A stretch of DNA of 18,329 nt from Anaerolineae bacterium (GTDB lineage: Bacteria; Chloroflexota; Anaerolineae; UBA4142): positions 1 through 18,329 of the forward strand of contig DAIDTM010000375.1 in NCBI GenBank assembly GCA_027457205.1, read 5' to 3'. Positions 8,201 through 15,172 of the stretch are shown here, piece after piece. Both the position numbers and the translations under genes were made by a program. The notes beneath the pieces were generated by a model that saw only the letters and a list, made by a program, of their open reading frames with translations, was not told where the DNA came from and did no database searches. Numbering within the stretch: the first letter of the stretch is position 1; each line of letters begins with the position of its first letter.

Positions 8201-10130
8201 CGCGCAAAGCGTTCAAGACCGTCCACACCACCTTGTACCGTTCGTTATCGTCCAACGCTTTATCGGCTTCCACGTCCGCTGGCACAACGACGGGGATGAT
8301 GATATAGCCATATTTCTTGCCTGGTGCTTTACGCATCACGCGCCCCACCGATTGCACTACATCAACCTGGGAATTTTTTGCCGAGAGGAACATCACCGCA
8401 TCCAACGAGGGCACGTCCACGCCTTCGCTCAATACGCGCACGTTCGTCAGCGTGCGGCATTCGTTCCCTTCGGTCACGCCCTTGATCCAACTCAACATCT
8501 CATCCCGCGCGGGCGCGGACATTGTGCCGTCCATGTGCTTGGACTCGACCGTGACCATCTGCTCTTTTTTCTCTGGCGGCAGAGAATTCAAATACGCCTC
8601 GGTCGCCGTGTTGAATAGGTCGGTGATTTTTTTCGACACGGCGATGGTCGAGCAAAATGCGACTGCGCGGCGCATCGGTTCGGGGTCAACTTCTTTCGTC
8701 TTACCATCATCGCCAATGAATTGTTTCGACAGCGCATTGATACAGCCCACTAACTTGGATACATCGTCCGCGCTGATTTCCGATTCCTGGCTAATCATTT
8801 TCTGCACGGCGGGTGGTACGTCCTTGTCGCTCAGCGTGAGAATCAAAACCTTGTAATCCGTCAACAGCCCGCGTTCCACGGCTTCGCCAAACCCAATGCG
8901 ATAGATTTCCTCGCCGTATAGCTTGGGGTCATCCATCGAGCACAATACCGCATCCGCTTGTGCGGCTTTGCTTTTCACATCGTCGCTATACAAGCGCGGC
9001 GTGGCGGTCATATACAACCGCTTTTTGGCTCTAATGAAATTATTATTGTGGACTTTGGTGAAATCCTTTTCGCTCTCGTTCGCCAACGTCACGCCCGTAG
9101 TGCGGTGCGCTTCATCACAGATAATCAAGTCAAATTCGGGGAAACTGTTCTTGAGCAAAACCTTTTGCGCCTTGGCAATGACATCAATCGATTGATAGGT
9201 GGAAAACACCATCGTCATCCCTGCCTTTTTTCGTTTTGCGCTCTCGAATTGTTGCAGAATATCTTTCGGGTCGGTGGAAGCGGGCAAAGCCAAGTCTACG
9301 ATGCTAAAAGTATCTTCGTCGTTATTCTTGCTTTTCTTTTTGGACACTTCGGGGTCGGAGCAAATACAAATCGCGTTGATCGGTTCTTCGGCGTCCGCGC
9401 TCCACTCGCGCAATGCCTGTCCCAGTAACGCAATGCTCGGCACGAGGAATAGAATTGTGCCTTTGCCGTGCGTCTCACACTCTGCAATCCGCAAGGAATT
9501 GAATGTCTTGCCCGTTCCGCAAGCCATGATAAGTTTGCCGCGTTCCGCTTTCTTGAAATACTCGTGCGTTTTTTCCAGTGCGACTTTTTGATGAGGCAGA
9601 AGAATCTTTTTAGCGGTTCGCGCCGCCTCGCCGTGAACGCCTTCTTCCAACTTGTCCCAGTCAACGGGCGATTCCAACAATCCAGAAAGACTCAGGCGAA
9701 TAAAAGGCGGATGCTGATTCCGAATGGCTTCTTCGGCATTGCTCCCAAAATGTCTGCCTGTGGTGTCAATCCAAAGCCGTTGCGCAAACCGCGCCGTCTG
9801 TAAATTCTCATCCTTGAATTCGCGGCTCGACGTGGAAAGAAAACTGTCCAGCGCGCCTTTATCAATAATGGTCCCTTCCTGATAGCACTTGCATTGAATC
9901 GCCCAATAATCGCCTTCATGCGTCAAGGCAACCAAATCAATCCCAGTATCACTCCCGCCCAAATCTGCCTTTCCGAAAAACTCATTCCACAACCAAACAT
10001 GCTTGAACTTGAAAGCATACGTGGGGTCGGTCTGCAAATACGCCCGCATCAACCGCTCAAAGCGGTCACCTTTATCGCGCTCGGAAAATGAAATTTTTCT
10101 GTACTGGTCGAGTATCTTTTGAAAACTCAT
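5202..10130 (-). CDS. Type ISP (LlaGI-like) restriction-modification enzyme: nuclease, helicase, methylase and specificity in one chain
   Basis: This 1642-residue protein has the layout and length of single-polypeptide Type ISP enzymes. An Mrr-like nuclease domain near the N-terminus shows Asp65 in GIDLVA and the QCK motif (Gln79, Lys81). A superfamily 2 translocase follows, with Walker A ACGTGKT at 203-209, DEAH at 339-342, TAT at 375-377 and QSVGRVMR at 593-600. A helical coupler spans roughly 640-890. The N6-adenine methylase has motif I DPFAGTGTF at 911-919 and NPPY at 1027-1030. The C-terminal third, about 1100-1642, should hold target recognition. Known relatives methylate one strand of an asymmetric site and translocate to cleave unmodified foreign DNA. 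All key motifs are intact, so it looks functional. No separate specificity or methylase gene lies nearby, as expected. GC content drops sharply within the C-terminal third. The start ATG has only a weak AAGAGA upstream. The target sequence cannot be predicted here. Confidence 0.93.
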   Translation of the reverse strand: MSFQKILDQYRKISFSERDKGDRFERLMRAYLQTDPTYAFKFKHVWLWNEFFGKADLGGSDTGIDLVALTHEGDYWAIQCKCYQEGTIIDKGALDSFLSTSSREFKDENLQTARFAQRLWIDTTGRHFGSNAEEAIRNQHPPFIRLSLSGLLESPVDWDKLEEGVHGEAARTAKKILLPHQKVALEKTHEYFKKAERGKLIMACGTGKTFNSLRIAECETHGKGTILFLVPSIALLGQALREWSADAEEPINAICICSDPEVSKKKSKNNDEDTFSIVDLALPASTDPKDILQQFESAKRKKAGMTMVFSTYQSIDVIAKAQKVLLKNSFPEFDLIICDEAHRTTGVTLANESEKDFTKVHNNNFIRAKKRLYMTATPRLYSDDVKSKAAQADAVLCSMDDPKLYGEEIYRIGFGEAVERGLLTDYKVLILTLSDKDVPPAVQKMISQESEISADDVSKLVGCINALSKQFIGDDGKTKEVDPEPMRRAVAFCSTIAVSKKITDLFNTATEAYLNSLPPEKKEQMVTVESKHMDGTMSAPARDEMLSWIKGVTEGNECRTLTNVRVLSEGVDVPSLDAVMFLSAKNSQVDVVQSVGRVMRKAPGKKYGYIIIPVVVPADVEADKALDDNERYKVVWTVLNALRAHDDRFNATVNKIELNKKRPNQILVGRTEYTYDEHGNPVAVREDSATQETTQSIHRQLALQFEQLQSVVFARLVQKVGDRRYWEQWAKDVAVIAERQKERIQYLVEHKKDQKAAFANFVAGLQKNINPSITQAQAVDMLAQHIITKPIFEALFEGYSFVKHNAVSTAMQGMLDALGGEPLAEESDTLRRFYESVKKRAEKIDNAEGKQRIIIELYDKFFKTAFPKMVEQLGIVYTPVEAVDFIIRSADDLLRQEFGRGLTDENIHILDPFAGTGTFMTRLLQSGLIQPQDLERKYQHELHANEIVLLAYYIAAVNIENAYHDATPDPNDGMGGLYYPFEGIVLTDTFQLGETGASQQQFSEMLHRNSERVEKQKKAPLRVIMGNPPYSVGQRSANDNAQNQKYEFLDSRIASTYAKATDATNKNSLYDSYIKAFRWSTDRLDPEHGGVIAFISNSGWLDGNNTDGFRKTLEKEFTSIWVFNLRGDQRTSGEVSRKEGGKLFGSGSRTPIAITFLVKKPAVKTAKATIHYHDIGDYLDREEKLAILKKFGSLANPEMTWQTLSPDEHGDWLAQRNDVFDTFIPLGDKDDKNNKSTFFVPFYGRGLATTRDAWCYNSSSEKLQKNVELSIDFYNKELVRFNKAKKTNPKVEPREIVSFDSTKFSWSDNPLMWLSSNRIMTFDASSIRTSLYRPFFKQKAYFDRALNERVYQLPKIFPNPSLENLVICVSGLGGSKENTAIIANCIPDLNCLDSGTQCFPLYYYEEQDKQNPTLWDAVGESEYVRRDGVSDFILERAKKQYGKNVTKEDIFYYVYGILHSPEYRTTFANDLKKQLPRLPLVEDVRDFWKFSKTGRQLAELHVNYETVPAAPGVVVLYDRIPRREIEKGMSGKGMETINYSAEKMRFPAKGQKDTIIYNSQITLTNIPAEAYEYVVNGKSAIEWVMERYQVTVHPDSGIKNDPNDWAKEVGNPKYILNLLLSVINVSVQTVDLVNALPKLKFE

Positions 10131-10174
10131 TGATTGTCTCTTTATTCCGAAGCAGTTTCAGGGTTTTGTGTGCC

Positions 10175-10942
10175 TCAAAACTTGAACCGCGCAAAATCCT
10201 TCCCCACCACAACTTTTCCGCCAAACGTCTTCGCCGCTGCCGCGTGAATCTTTTTCACGTCGCCGTTCGGCGGCAAATGAACCAGCACCAGTTTCTTGAC
10301 GCCGGCGCGCTTCGCCTGCGCCCCGGCTTGCGCCGCGCTTGAATGCCCCAGCACCGGCTTGTCAACTGTCGTTGCCTCGTGAAAGAGAATGTCCACGCCG
10401 CGTGCGAGCTCCGCCACAGAATCACAGACCTCGGTGTCGCTGGAATACACAATCGCCTTGCTCGATTGACGCGACACGATCCGCGTCGCGATGGTTGGCA
10501 GCAAATGCTTGGTCGTCGTCGTCGAAACCGAAAATTCCGGCGTGACGATCTGCAAGCTGATCGCCGCGTTGGACACGCGGTGAAATTCGACCGGAAAATA
10601 GCCCACCTTGAACCAGCGCTCCCATTCGAACGCGTGCATCATCGCGCGCGTGGCGCGCAGCGTCTCCGGCAAGCCGTAAATATGCAGCGTTTTTTTCCGC
10701 CCCGCCAGCCAGAGATCGAGCAGAAAAACCGAAACGCCGTAGAGATGGTCGGGATGATGATGCGTCAGAATCAAATGATCGATGCTGTCCAACGCGACGC
10801 CGGCTCTCGACAATCGCTGCACCGGTCCGCCGCCGCAATCGATCAGAATAGAACTGGTCTCGCCCTGCACGACCAGATACGTATGCTCGCGCGTCGCGTC
10901 GCTGAGCGCCGCGCCGGTGCCCAGCAAGATCACTTGCGCCAT
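10175..10942 (-). CDS. MBL-fold metallo-hydrolase, ribonuclease Z-like
   Basis: This 255-residue metallo-beta-lactamase-fold enzyme begins with the RNase Z/ElaC-type GTGAALSD motif. The metal ligands are the HHHPDH motif at 61-66, His146, Asp169 in YSSDT, and His222 in VHLPP; a family GHSSAAQAG motif contains His200. Relatives process tRNA 3' ends or hydrolyse phosphodiesters or sulfate esters. The protein is shorter than typical RNase Z, and no long exosite arm was recognised, so the tRNase role is only possible. The ATG at 10942 is chosen over an upstream in-frame ATG at 11005 because GGGAG lies five bases before it and because the longer form would overlap the permease gene. It follows the permease stop after one base, so the two are one operon. 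Confidence 0.88.
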   Translation of the reverse strand: MAQVILLGTGAALSDATREHTYLVVQGETSSILIDCGGGPVQRLSRAGVALDSIDHLILTHHHPDHLYGVSVFLLDLWLAGRKKTLHIYGLPETLRATRAMMHAFEWERWFKVGYFPVEFHRVSNAAISLQIVTPEFSVSTTTTKHLLPTIATRIVSRQSSKAIVYSSDTEVCDSVAELARGVDILFHEATTVDKPVLGHSSAAQAGAQAKRAGVKKLVLVHLPPNGDVKKIHAAAAKTFGGKVVVGKDFARFKF

Positions 10943-10943
10943 T

Positions 10944-12365
10944 TTATCTCCCGTAAAACCAGAGTACGACCTGGGGTGTGACGTTGGCTTCGACAAAGGC
11001 GGCAATCAACAGCAACGGCAAAACGACGAACACGAACATCTTGACCAGGTCGGCGAGCGCGTGCAGCAAATTCTCGCCCGCTGAAACGCCGGGTGGCGGC
11101 GAGATGATCGACGCGCCCAGCCGCAGCGCGAACGCCGTCGCCAGCACAGCCGCCGGCAATTCAAACAGCCCGTGCGGAACGACGAACGCGACGAAAAATG
11201 TCAGCGGGTTCATCCCCAGCATCGCGACCTCGCTCGCGAAAAAACCGATAATCGCCATCGGCGCGAGCAGCAGGATCAGCGCGATACTGCCGAATGAAAA
11301 CAGTCCCAGCAGCGACGCGCCCAGCAACGAACGCACGTTGTTCACGAAAATCGCTTGTGTGTTGAGACTTGGCAAAAAGCCCAGACTCGGCATACTCAAC
11401 TGCCGCTGGAACGCGCTGCGGTCGATCCGTAGATCGATCACGCCGCTGGGCAGCGGAAAACGCAGCGCAAACACCCAGCCGAAAACCAGTCCGCCGAGAA
11501 TCACCAGCACTGTGACGAAGATCGGCAAGCGATTTTCGCGCAAGAGGCGCGGCACGTCTTGGCGATAGATCCGCGCGAGCGAAAATCGTCCATCGCCGAC
11601 AAAAAAACGGCGAAACATCCGCGCCATCGCGCCGAGATTCAATTCGTCGATCTCGCGCGCCAGAATTTCCTCTCGATTGAACGTCCGCATGCCGGTTCGG
11701 ATCAGCAGCGCAACGGCGACGGCGAGCGCGGCGATGATAAACCACATCACGTCGTACTGCCCCCAAAAGAGCAGCACCGTCTCGCCTTGCAACAGAAACG
11801 CCATTGGAATAATGATAAACGAGGCGAGCAGGTTCGCCGCACGCACGCTGGTCGTGTGGCTGGAGACGACGACGGCGCCGGCAACCATCACCACCGATTC
11901 CATCGCGGTCACCAAAAGAATCTGAACGAGAATGACCCACTCGGGAATATACCGCATCGAAATATAGAGACCGATCAAGTATGAAATGATCCCGAGGTAA
12001 CTCGCAAACAGCGGAGGAATAAGCGACGAAAAGAACTTGCCCAAGTACAACGCGCTGTCTGAAATCGGCGTGCCCAGCAGCGGTTCGAGACTGTTTCGTT
12101 CCTTTTCACCGACGAACGACTCGAGCGCGATGATCAGCGAAAATGAAATCGGAAAGAATCCGACGATCATCACCGCAAATGGAATGAGGTGCAGTGGGAT
12201 GATCGTCGCGTTGTACTCGCGGACAAAATTGATTGCGACCTGCGTCGACAGGTTCATGATCCAGGGAAAGATCAGCGTCAGGATCAGCACCGGCGCGACG
12301 ATGCGCCAATCGCGCAGTGAGTCGCGGATTTCGCGGCGAGTGATAATCAGCGCGTCTCTAAACAT
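10944..12365 (-). CDS. ABC-2 type permease with C-terminal SpoIIM-like domain
   Basis: This 473-residue membrane protein appears to be a fusion. The first half (about 1-225) is an ABC-2 exporter or NatB-like permease: a cytoplasmic start, a first span at about 22-40, the amphipathic ESFVGEKERNSLEPLLGTPIS element at 82-103, and further spans to about 223. After a charged connector (225-280), the second half resembles the SpoIIM/DUF95 family: a span at 281-300, an extracellular stretch, the VNNVRSLLG element at 341-349, and PHGLFELP at 397-404, followed by two more spans. It should form the membrane part of an exporter with the ATPase encoded six bases upstream. The transported substrate and the role of the SpoIIM-like half are unknown. 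Confidence 0.85.
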   Translation of the reverse strand: MFRDALIITRREIRDSLRDWRIVAPVLILTLIFPWIMNLSTQVAINFVREYNATIIPLHLIPFAVMIVGFFPISFSLIIALESFVGEKERNSLEPLLGTPISDSALYLGKFFSSLIPPLFASYLGIISYLIGLYISMRYIPEWVILVQILLVTAMESVVMVAGAVVVSSHTTSVRAANLLASFIIIPMAFLLQGETVLLFWGQYDVMWFIIAALAVAVALLIRTGMRTFNREEILAREIDELNLGAMARMFRRFFVGDGRFSLARIYRQDVPRLLRENRLPIFVTVLVILGGLVFGWVFALRFPLPSGVIDLRIDRSAFQRQLSMPSLGFLPSLNTQAIFVNNVRSLLGASLLGLFSFGSIALILLLAPMAIIGFFASEVAMLGMNPLTFFVAFVVPHGLFELPAAVLATAFALRLGASIISPPPGVSAGENLLHALADLVKMFVFVVLPLLLIAAFVEANVTPQVVLWFYGR

Positions 12366-12371
12366 TCTCGC

Positions 12372-13292
12372 TCAACCTTCCACCAGCTTCAGATACACGT
12401 CTTCCAGCCCGCGCGGGACCTCGCTCAACGTCAACACGCTTGCGCCGATCTCGTGCAGCCGGTCCAGAAGCAGCGGATTGGCGATTTCGGGCGACGCGGC
12501 ACGGTACCGCAGCGACAGCTCGTCCATCGATTCGATTTGCAGATTGCCGTTCAGATGGGGCCACGGCTGTCCCAGCGGACGCGCGAGGCGCACTTGCCAG
12601 ATCGGCAAGCCAAGCAGGTCGCGCTTTAATTCCGCCGGCGTTCCCAGCGCGATCAATTGCCCGCGTCGAATGACCGCGATGCGGTTCGCCAGCGTCTCGG
12701 CTTCATACAAATTGTGCGTGCAGAGCACGATGGTATGCCCGCGGCTGCACAAATCGGCGATCACGTCGCGTACCTGCTTTGCGCTGTACGGATCCATCGC
12801 GGAAGTCGGCTCGTCAAGAAAGAGCACGCGCGGATTGTGGAGCATCGCGCGGATGAGCGCGGCTTTCTGCCGCATCACTTTGGAAAACTCGCCGAGGCGG
12901 CGGTCGCGCGCGTCCCACAAACCAAAGTGCTTGAGCAAGTCTTCCGCGCGCGTGTGAATTTCGTCGCGCGGCATACCCTGCAATTCGCCAAAAAAATCGA
13001 AATAATCGAGAGGACGCATCCGCAGGTACAAGCCGGGGAATTCGGTCAAATGACCGACGATGTGCCGCACTGCCGGCGCATCGGCGACCACGTCATAGCC
13101 GGCGACGCGCGCCGAGCCGCGCGTCGGCTTGAGAATCGACGTGAGCATCCGCACCGTCGTCGTTTTGCCTGCGCCGTTCGGACCGAGCAGCGCGAGCAAC
13201 TCGCCTTCGTTCACCGTCAGCGTCAGATCGTCGACGGCGGTCAGCGCATCGAACTGTTTCGTCAAATGGGTTGTCTCAATCAGCGGGGGCAC
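12372..13292 (-). CDS. ABC-2 type transporter ATP-binding protein
   Basis: This 306-residue ATPase is of the drug/sodium/polysaccharide exporter (CcmA/NatA-like) group. Walker A GPNGAGKTT is at 37-45, Walker B VLFLDEP at 156-162 followed by TSAMDP, and the switch His193 in CTHNLYEAE. The signature reads EFSKVMRQK (135-143): the second, normally conserved glycine is Val139. A C-terminal extension of about 80 residues is typical of this group. The GTG start at 13292 is preceded by GAGGT in a short leader from its own promoter. It leads a tight unit with the ABC-2/SpoIIM permease and the MBL-fold enzyme. Confidence 0.92.
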   Translation of the reverse strand: MPPLIETTHLTKQFDALTAVDDLTLTVNEGELLALLGPNGAGKTTTVRMLTSILKPTRGSARVAGYDVVADAPAVRHIVGHLTEFPGLYLRMRPLDYFDFFGELQGMPRDEIHTRAEDLLKHFGLWDARDRRLGEFSKVMRQKAALIRAMLHNPRVLFLDEPTSAMDPYSAKQVRDVIADLCSRGHTIVLCTHNLYEAETLANRIAVIRRGQLIALGTPAELKRDLLGLPIWQVRLARPLGQPWPHLNGNLQIESMDELSLRYRAASPEIANPLLLDRLHEIGASVLTLSEVPRGLEDVYLKLVEG

Positions 13293-13311
13293 GCAAAACT
13301 ACCTCAGGTTC

Positions 13312-13340
13312 ATTATAGAGCGATTCATCACGCGCGGCAA
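13312..13340 (-). promoter_or_regulatory. Sigma70-like promoter of the ABC-2 exporter operon
   Basis: Minus-strand TTGCCG (13335-13340), 17-base spacer, perfect TATAAT (13312-13317). The predicted start near 13305 gives a leader of about 12 bases that contains the GAGGT ribosome-binding sequence for the GTG at 13292. It lies wholly in the 66-base gap after the HD-protein gene, so the exporter can be expressed separately from the upstream pair. Confidence 0.68.
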
Positions 13341-13358
13341 TGGGAAAAAAGTGTCAGT

Positions 13359-14201
13359 TCACATCCTGAACACTTTCACCAACTTTTTCTCCGTCTCGCC
13401 TTCGATCGTCGCTTCCACCTCGACGTACTTTTCCAAGCCCGAGCCGCGCAATTTCTCTTTGAGCAATTCGTCGAGCTGAAAAATTCCCGCCGAGTTGTTC
13501 ATCCGCACGTTGATATGAATCGGCTTTTCCACACCCGATTTGATTTCCACCTGCTCGATTGCCGCCGCGGACAGCGAGTGGATGTTCACCGTTCCCGCTT
13601 CGAACGGAATCCGCGAGCGTCCCTTGGTCATATCCAGCGCGTCGGCAACGCGGACGACGCCGGCTTCGACCGTCATCGGCTTGCCGTCGCTGCGATGCGA
13701 GATGATCGCATGCAGCGTTTCCGACCGAATGATCGTCCGCGCGGCAATCGGGTAAATCCCTTCCAGCAAATCGTCGATCTTGGGCTGCGCGACGAAGAGA
13801 CTGTACTGCTCGTGATCGATGCGATGGATCGACATCCCGAGGTCATGCATCAGCGACGCGAGAACGACGATGACTTCCGCGTCGTTGTTCGTCATTTTGT
13901 GATCTTGTACGACGCTCGGCACAACCCCGCGCTCGATCAACTGCCGCAGCAGTTTCAGCGCGATGTTAGAGACAATCTGGAAATGGACCGGTCCGTGATC
14001 GCTCATTCCCAATCGATCGACCGCGTTGACGTTCATCGCCTGCCACAGCGCGTACAGCTCCTCGTCCGCGTTCACGCGGTCGATGACCTGCTGCAACACC
14101 GGATTGTGCCGCGCTGGCACGCGAATATCGATGTGTTGATTCTGCGGCGCGCTGAGCGCCTCCGCCACCAGTTTCGTCTCGTTCAATTCTTGGTCTGGCA
14201 T
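13359..14201 (-). CDS. HD-domain phosphohydrolase family protein
   Basis: This 280-residue cytoplasmic protein carries an HD metal-dependent phosphohydrolase domain. Candidate ligands are His69 and His73 in DHGPVHF, the defining His119-Asp120 in SLMHDLGMS, His164 and His169 in HAIISHR, and Asp187 in VRVADALDM. The C-terminal part (about 200-280) is a beta-rich accessory region without a recognised motif. HD proteins hydrolyse nucleotides or phosphate esters; the substrate here is unknown. The ATG is preceded by GGGGAGG at ideal spacing. The gene begins 20 bases after the lipoprotein stop and is probably co-transcribed with it, though no functional link between the two is evident. Confidence 0.87.
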   Translation of the reverse strand: MPDQELNETKLVAEALSAPQNQHIDIRVPARHNPVLQQVIDRVNADEELYALWQAMNVNAVDRLGMSDHGPVHFQIVSNIALKLLRQLIERGVVPSVVQDHKMTNNDAEVIVVLASLMHDLGMSIHRIDHEQYSLFVAQPKIDDLLEGIYPIAARTIIRSETLHAIISHRSDGKPMTVEAGVVRVADALDMTKGRSRIPFEAGTVNIHSLSAAAIEQVEIKSGVEKPIHINVRMNNSAGIFQLDELLKEKLRGSGLEKYVEVEATIEGETEKKLVKVFRM

Positions 14202-14221
14202 TTTGCCTCCCCAGATTTGTG

Positions 14222-14908
14222 CTACGGCGATTCAAGGGTGATGTTTGCCGTGCCTCCCAGCACCGCGCTGGAATCCGAGTAACTCAGCACGCGCAGATCG
14301 AGTTTCAAGAACACGTGCGGATTGATGCGCCCCACGTACTGGAGCGAGTCGAGCGCCTTACGGTACGGATATCCGCTGATGCCGAGGAACTGCGCGCCGT
14401 CAGCGGTCGATCCGGCGTACAGCACATTCGAACCGGGAATGGAATCGTTCTTGTTCAGCGACAGGGACACCGGCGCGCTAAAGTCCATCAGCGGTGTGCC
14501 GGGCGCACCGCCGGGCTGGATCGTCACGTTGTTGATTTCGATGTGCGACGTGCCGATGAGCGTGATCGAGGTATCGCTAAAGGCGGCGACACGCAGCGAC
14601 AGTTTCACGTTGACATCCGGGATCGGCGCGCCTTGCCAATCGACCGAATCGCCGATCTGCTTCGGCGCAACGAGTCCGGCAATCAGCACCTTGCCCGCGC
14701 CGGCAGCCGTCTTGCCGCCATAGGCAATCGATGTACCAGGCAGCACCGTGTCTGTCTTGATCGTCAACGAAACGGGTGCGTCGTACGTCAGCGTATTCGG
14801 CGGGAGCGGCGTGCTAGGCGCAAACGGATTGCCCGAACAGCCAACCGACACGAGGGCGACCAAAAACAGAGTGAAGAAAATTCGATGCGGAAGAATGAGC
14901 TGAGGCAT
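14222..14908 (-). CDS. Lipoprotein with two tandem copies of an uncharacterised domain
   Basis: This 228-residue protein of unknown function has a signal peptide ending in VSVGC, which makes Cys24 the likely lipidated residue and places the protein on the outer face of the membrane. A Pro/Ser/Thr spacer leads into two homologous repeats at about 42-126 and 142-225. Both contain APVSL near their start, a PG-[ST]-x-x-x-Y-x-G-x-T-A element, and a conserved end: VKLSLRVAAFSDTSITLIGT in copy one against LKLDLRVLSYSDSSAVLGGT in copy two. A beta-sandwich is plausible, but no family was recognised. The ATG at 14908 is chosen because AAAGGAG lies six bases upstream and the signal peptide begins there; the frame is open further upstream to 15097. 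Confidence 0.85.
   Translation of the reverse strand: MPQLILPHRIFFTLFLVALVSVGCSGNPFAPSTPLPPNTLTYDAPVSLTIKTDTVLPGTSIAYGGKTAAGAGKVLIAGLVAPKQIGDSVDWQGAPIPDVNVKLSLRVAAFSDTSITLIGTSHIEINNVTIQPGGAPGTPLMDFSAPVSLSLNKNDSIPGSNVLYAGSTADGAQFLGISGYPYRKALDSLQYVGRINPHVFLKLDLRVLSYSDSSAVLGGTANITLESP
14234..14485 (-). repeat. Protein-level repeat, copy 2 (lipoprotein)
   Basis: This encodes residues 142-225 of the lipoprotein, the partner of copy 1. It shares APVSL, IPGSNVLYAGSTADGA (against LPGTSIAYGGKTAAGA) and the closing LRVLSYSDSSAVLGGT segment. Confidence 0.78.
14531..14785 (-). repeat. Protein-level repeat, copy 1 (lipoprotein)
   Basis: This encodes residues 42-126 of the lipoprotein. It aligns with residues 142-225 at an offset of about 100, with clear identity in the APVSL and LRV-x-x-[FY]-SD-[TS]-S segments. 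The DNA copies have diverged, so this is an old internal duplication. Confidence 0.78.
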
Positions 14909-14994
14909 TGCCGCTCCTTTCGCGCGCAGCGCGCGCCGATTGGCGCAAATTCCGGCGCGTCGAACCGTGCCAGCAGAGACATCACACCAGTAAC

Positions 14995-15023
14995 ATTCTA
15001 ACACAACAAACGCGCGGCGACAA
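14995..15023 (-). promoter_or_regulatory. Sigma70-like promoter of the lipoprotein-HD operon
   Basis: Minus-strand TTGTCG (15018-15023), 17-base spacer, TAGAAT (14995-15000). The predicted transcript starts near 14988 and has an untranslated leader of about 80 bases. Six-base GC-only arms at 14921-14926 and 14930-14935 could form a hairpin directly before the ribosome-binding sequence. The -10 box and the six bases before it are identical to those of the acyl-CoA synthetase promoter. Confidence 0.65.
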
Positions 15024-15091
15024 ACCGCGTCAGTTGGCGACGGTTCAACTTTCCGCCGGTTGAGCCGATTCATGCGCTCGACCGCCAATAA

Positions 15092-15146
15092 AAACACTTG
15101 GCGTAACGGCGACGATAAAAGCGGACCGATGCTACGCCAAGTGTTT
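15092..15146 (-). terminator. Probable intrinsic terminator of the acyl-CoA synthetase gene (long loop)
   Basis: Arms 15092-15105 and 15133-15146 are perfect 14-base reverse complements (AAACACTTGGCGTA and its complement) around a 27-base loop. Read on the minus strand, the stem starts 26 bases after the synthetase stop and ends in a T-rich run, TTTTTATT. The loop is longer than usual for an intrinsic terminator, so a repeat element or processing site is an alternative. The rest of the 264-base gap 14909-15172 holds the lipoprotein promoter and leader and no gene. Confidence 0.62.
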
Positions 15147-15172
15147 GCTGGACAAACGAAAAGACGTTATCC

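Noticed and set aside
10943..11005. Longer start for the MBL-fold enzyme at 11005
   Set aside because: It would overlap the permease gene by about 60 bases, whereas the ATG at 10942 has GGGAG at good spacing and begins directly with the conserved first strand.
12657..14282. Long plus-strand open frame of about 540 codons opposite the ABC ATPase and HD-protein genes
   Set aside because: It is antisense to two genes with clear catalytic motifs and is rich in Arg, His and Gln, without a domain or ribosome-binding site of its own.
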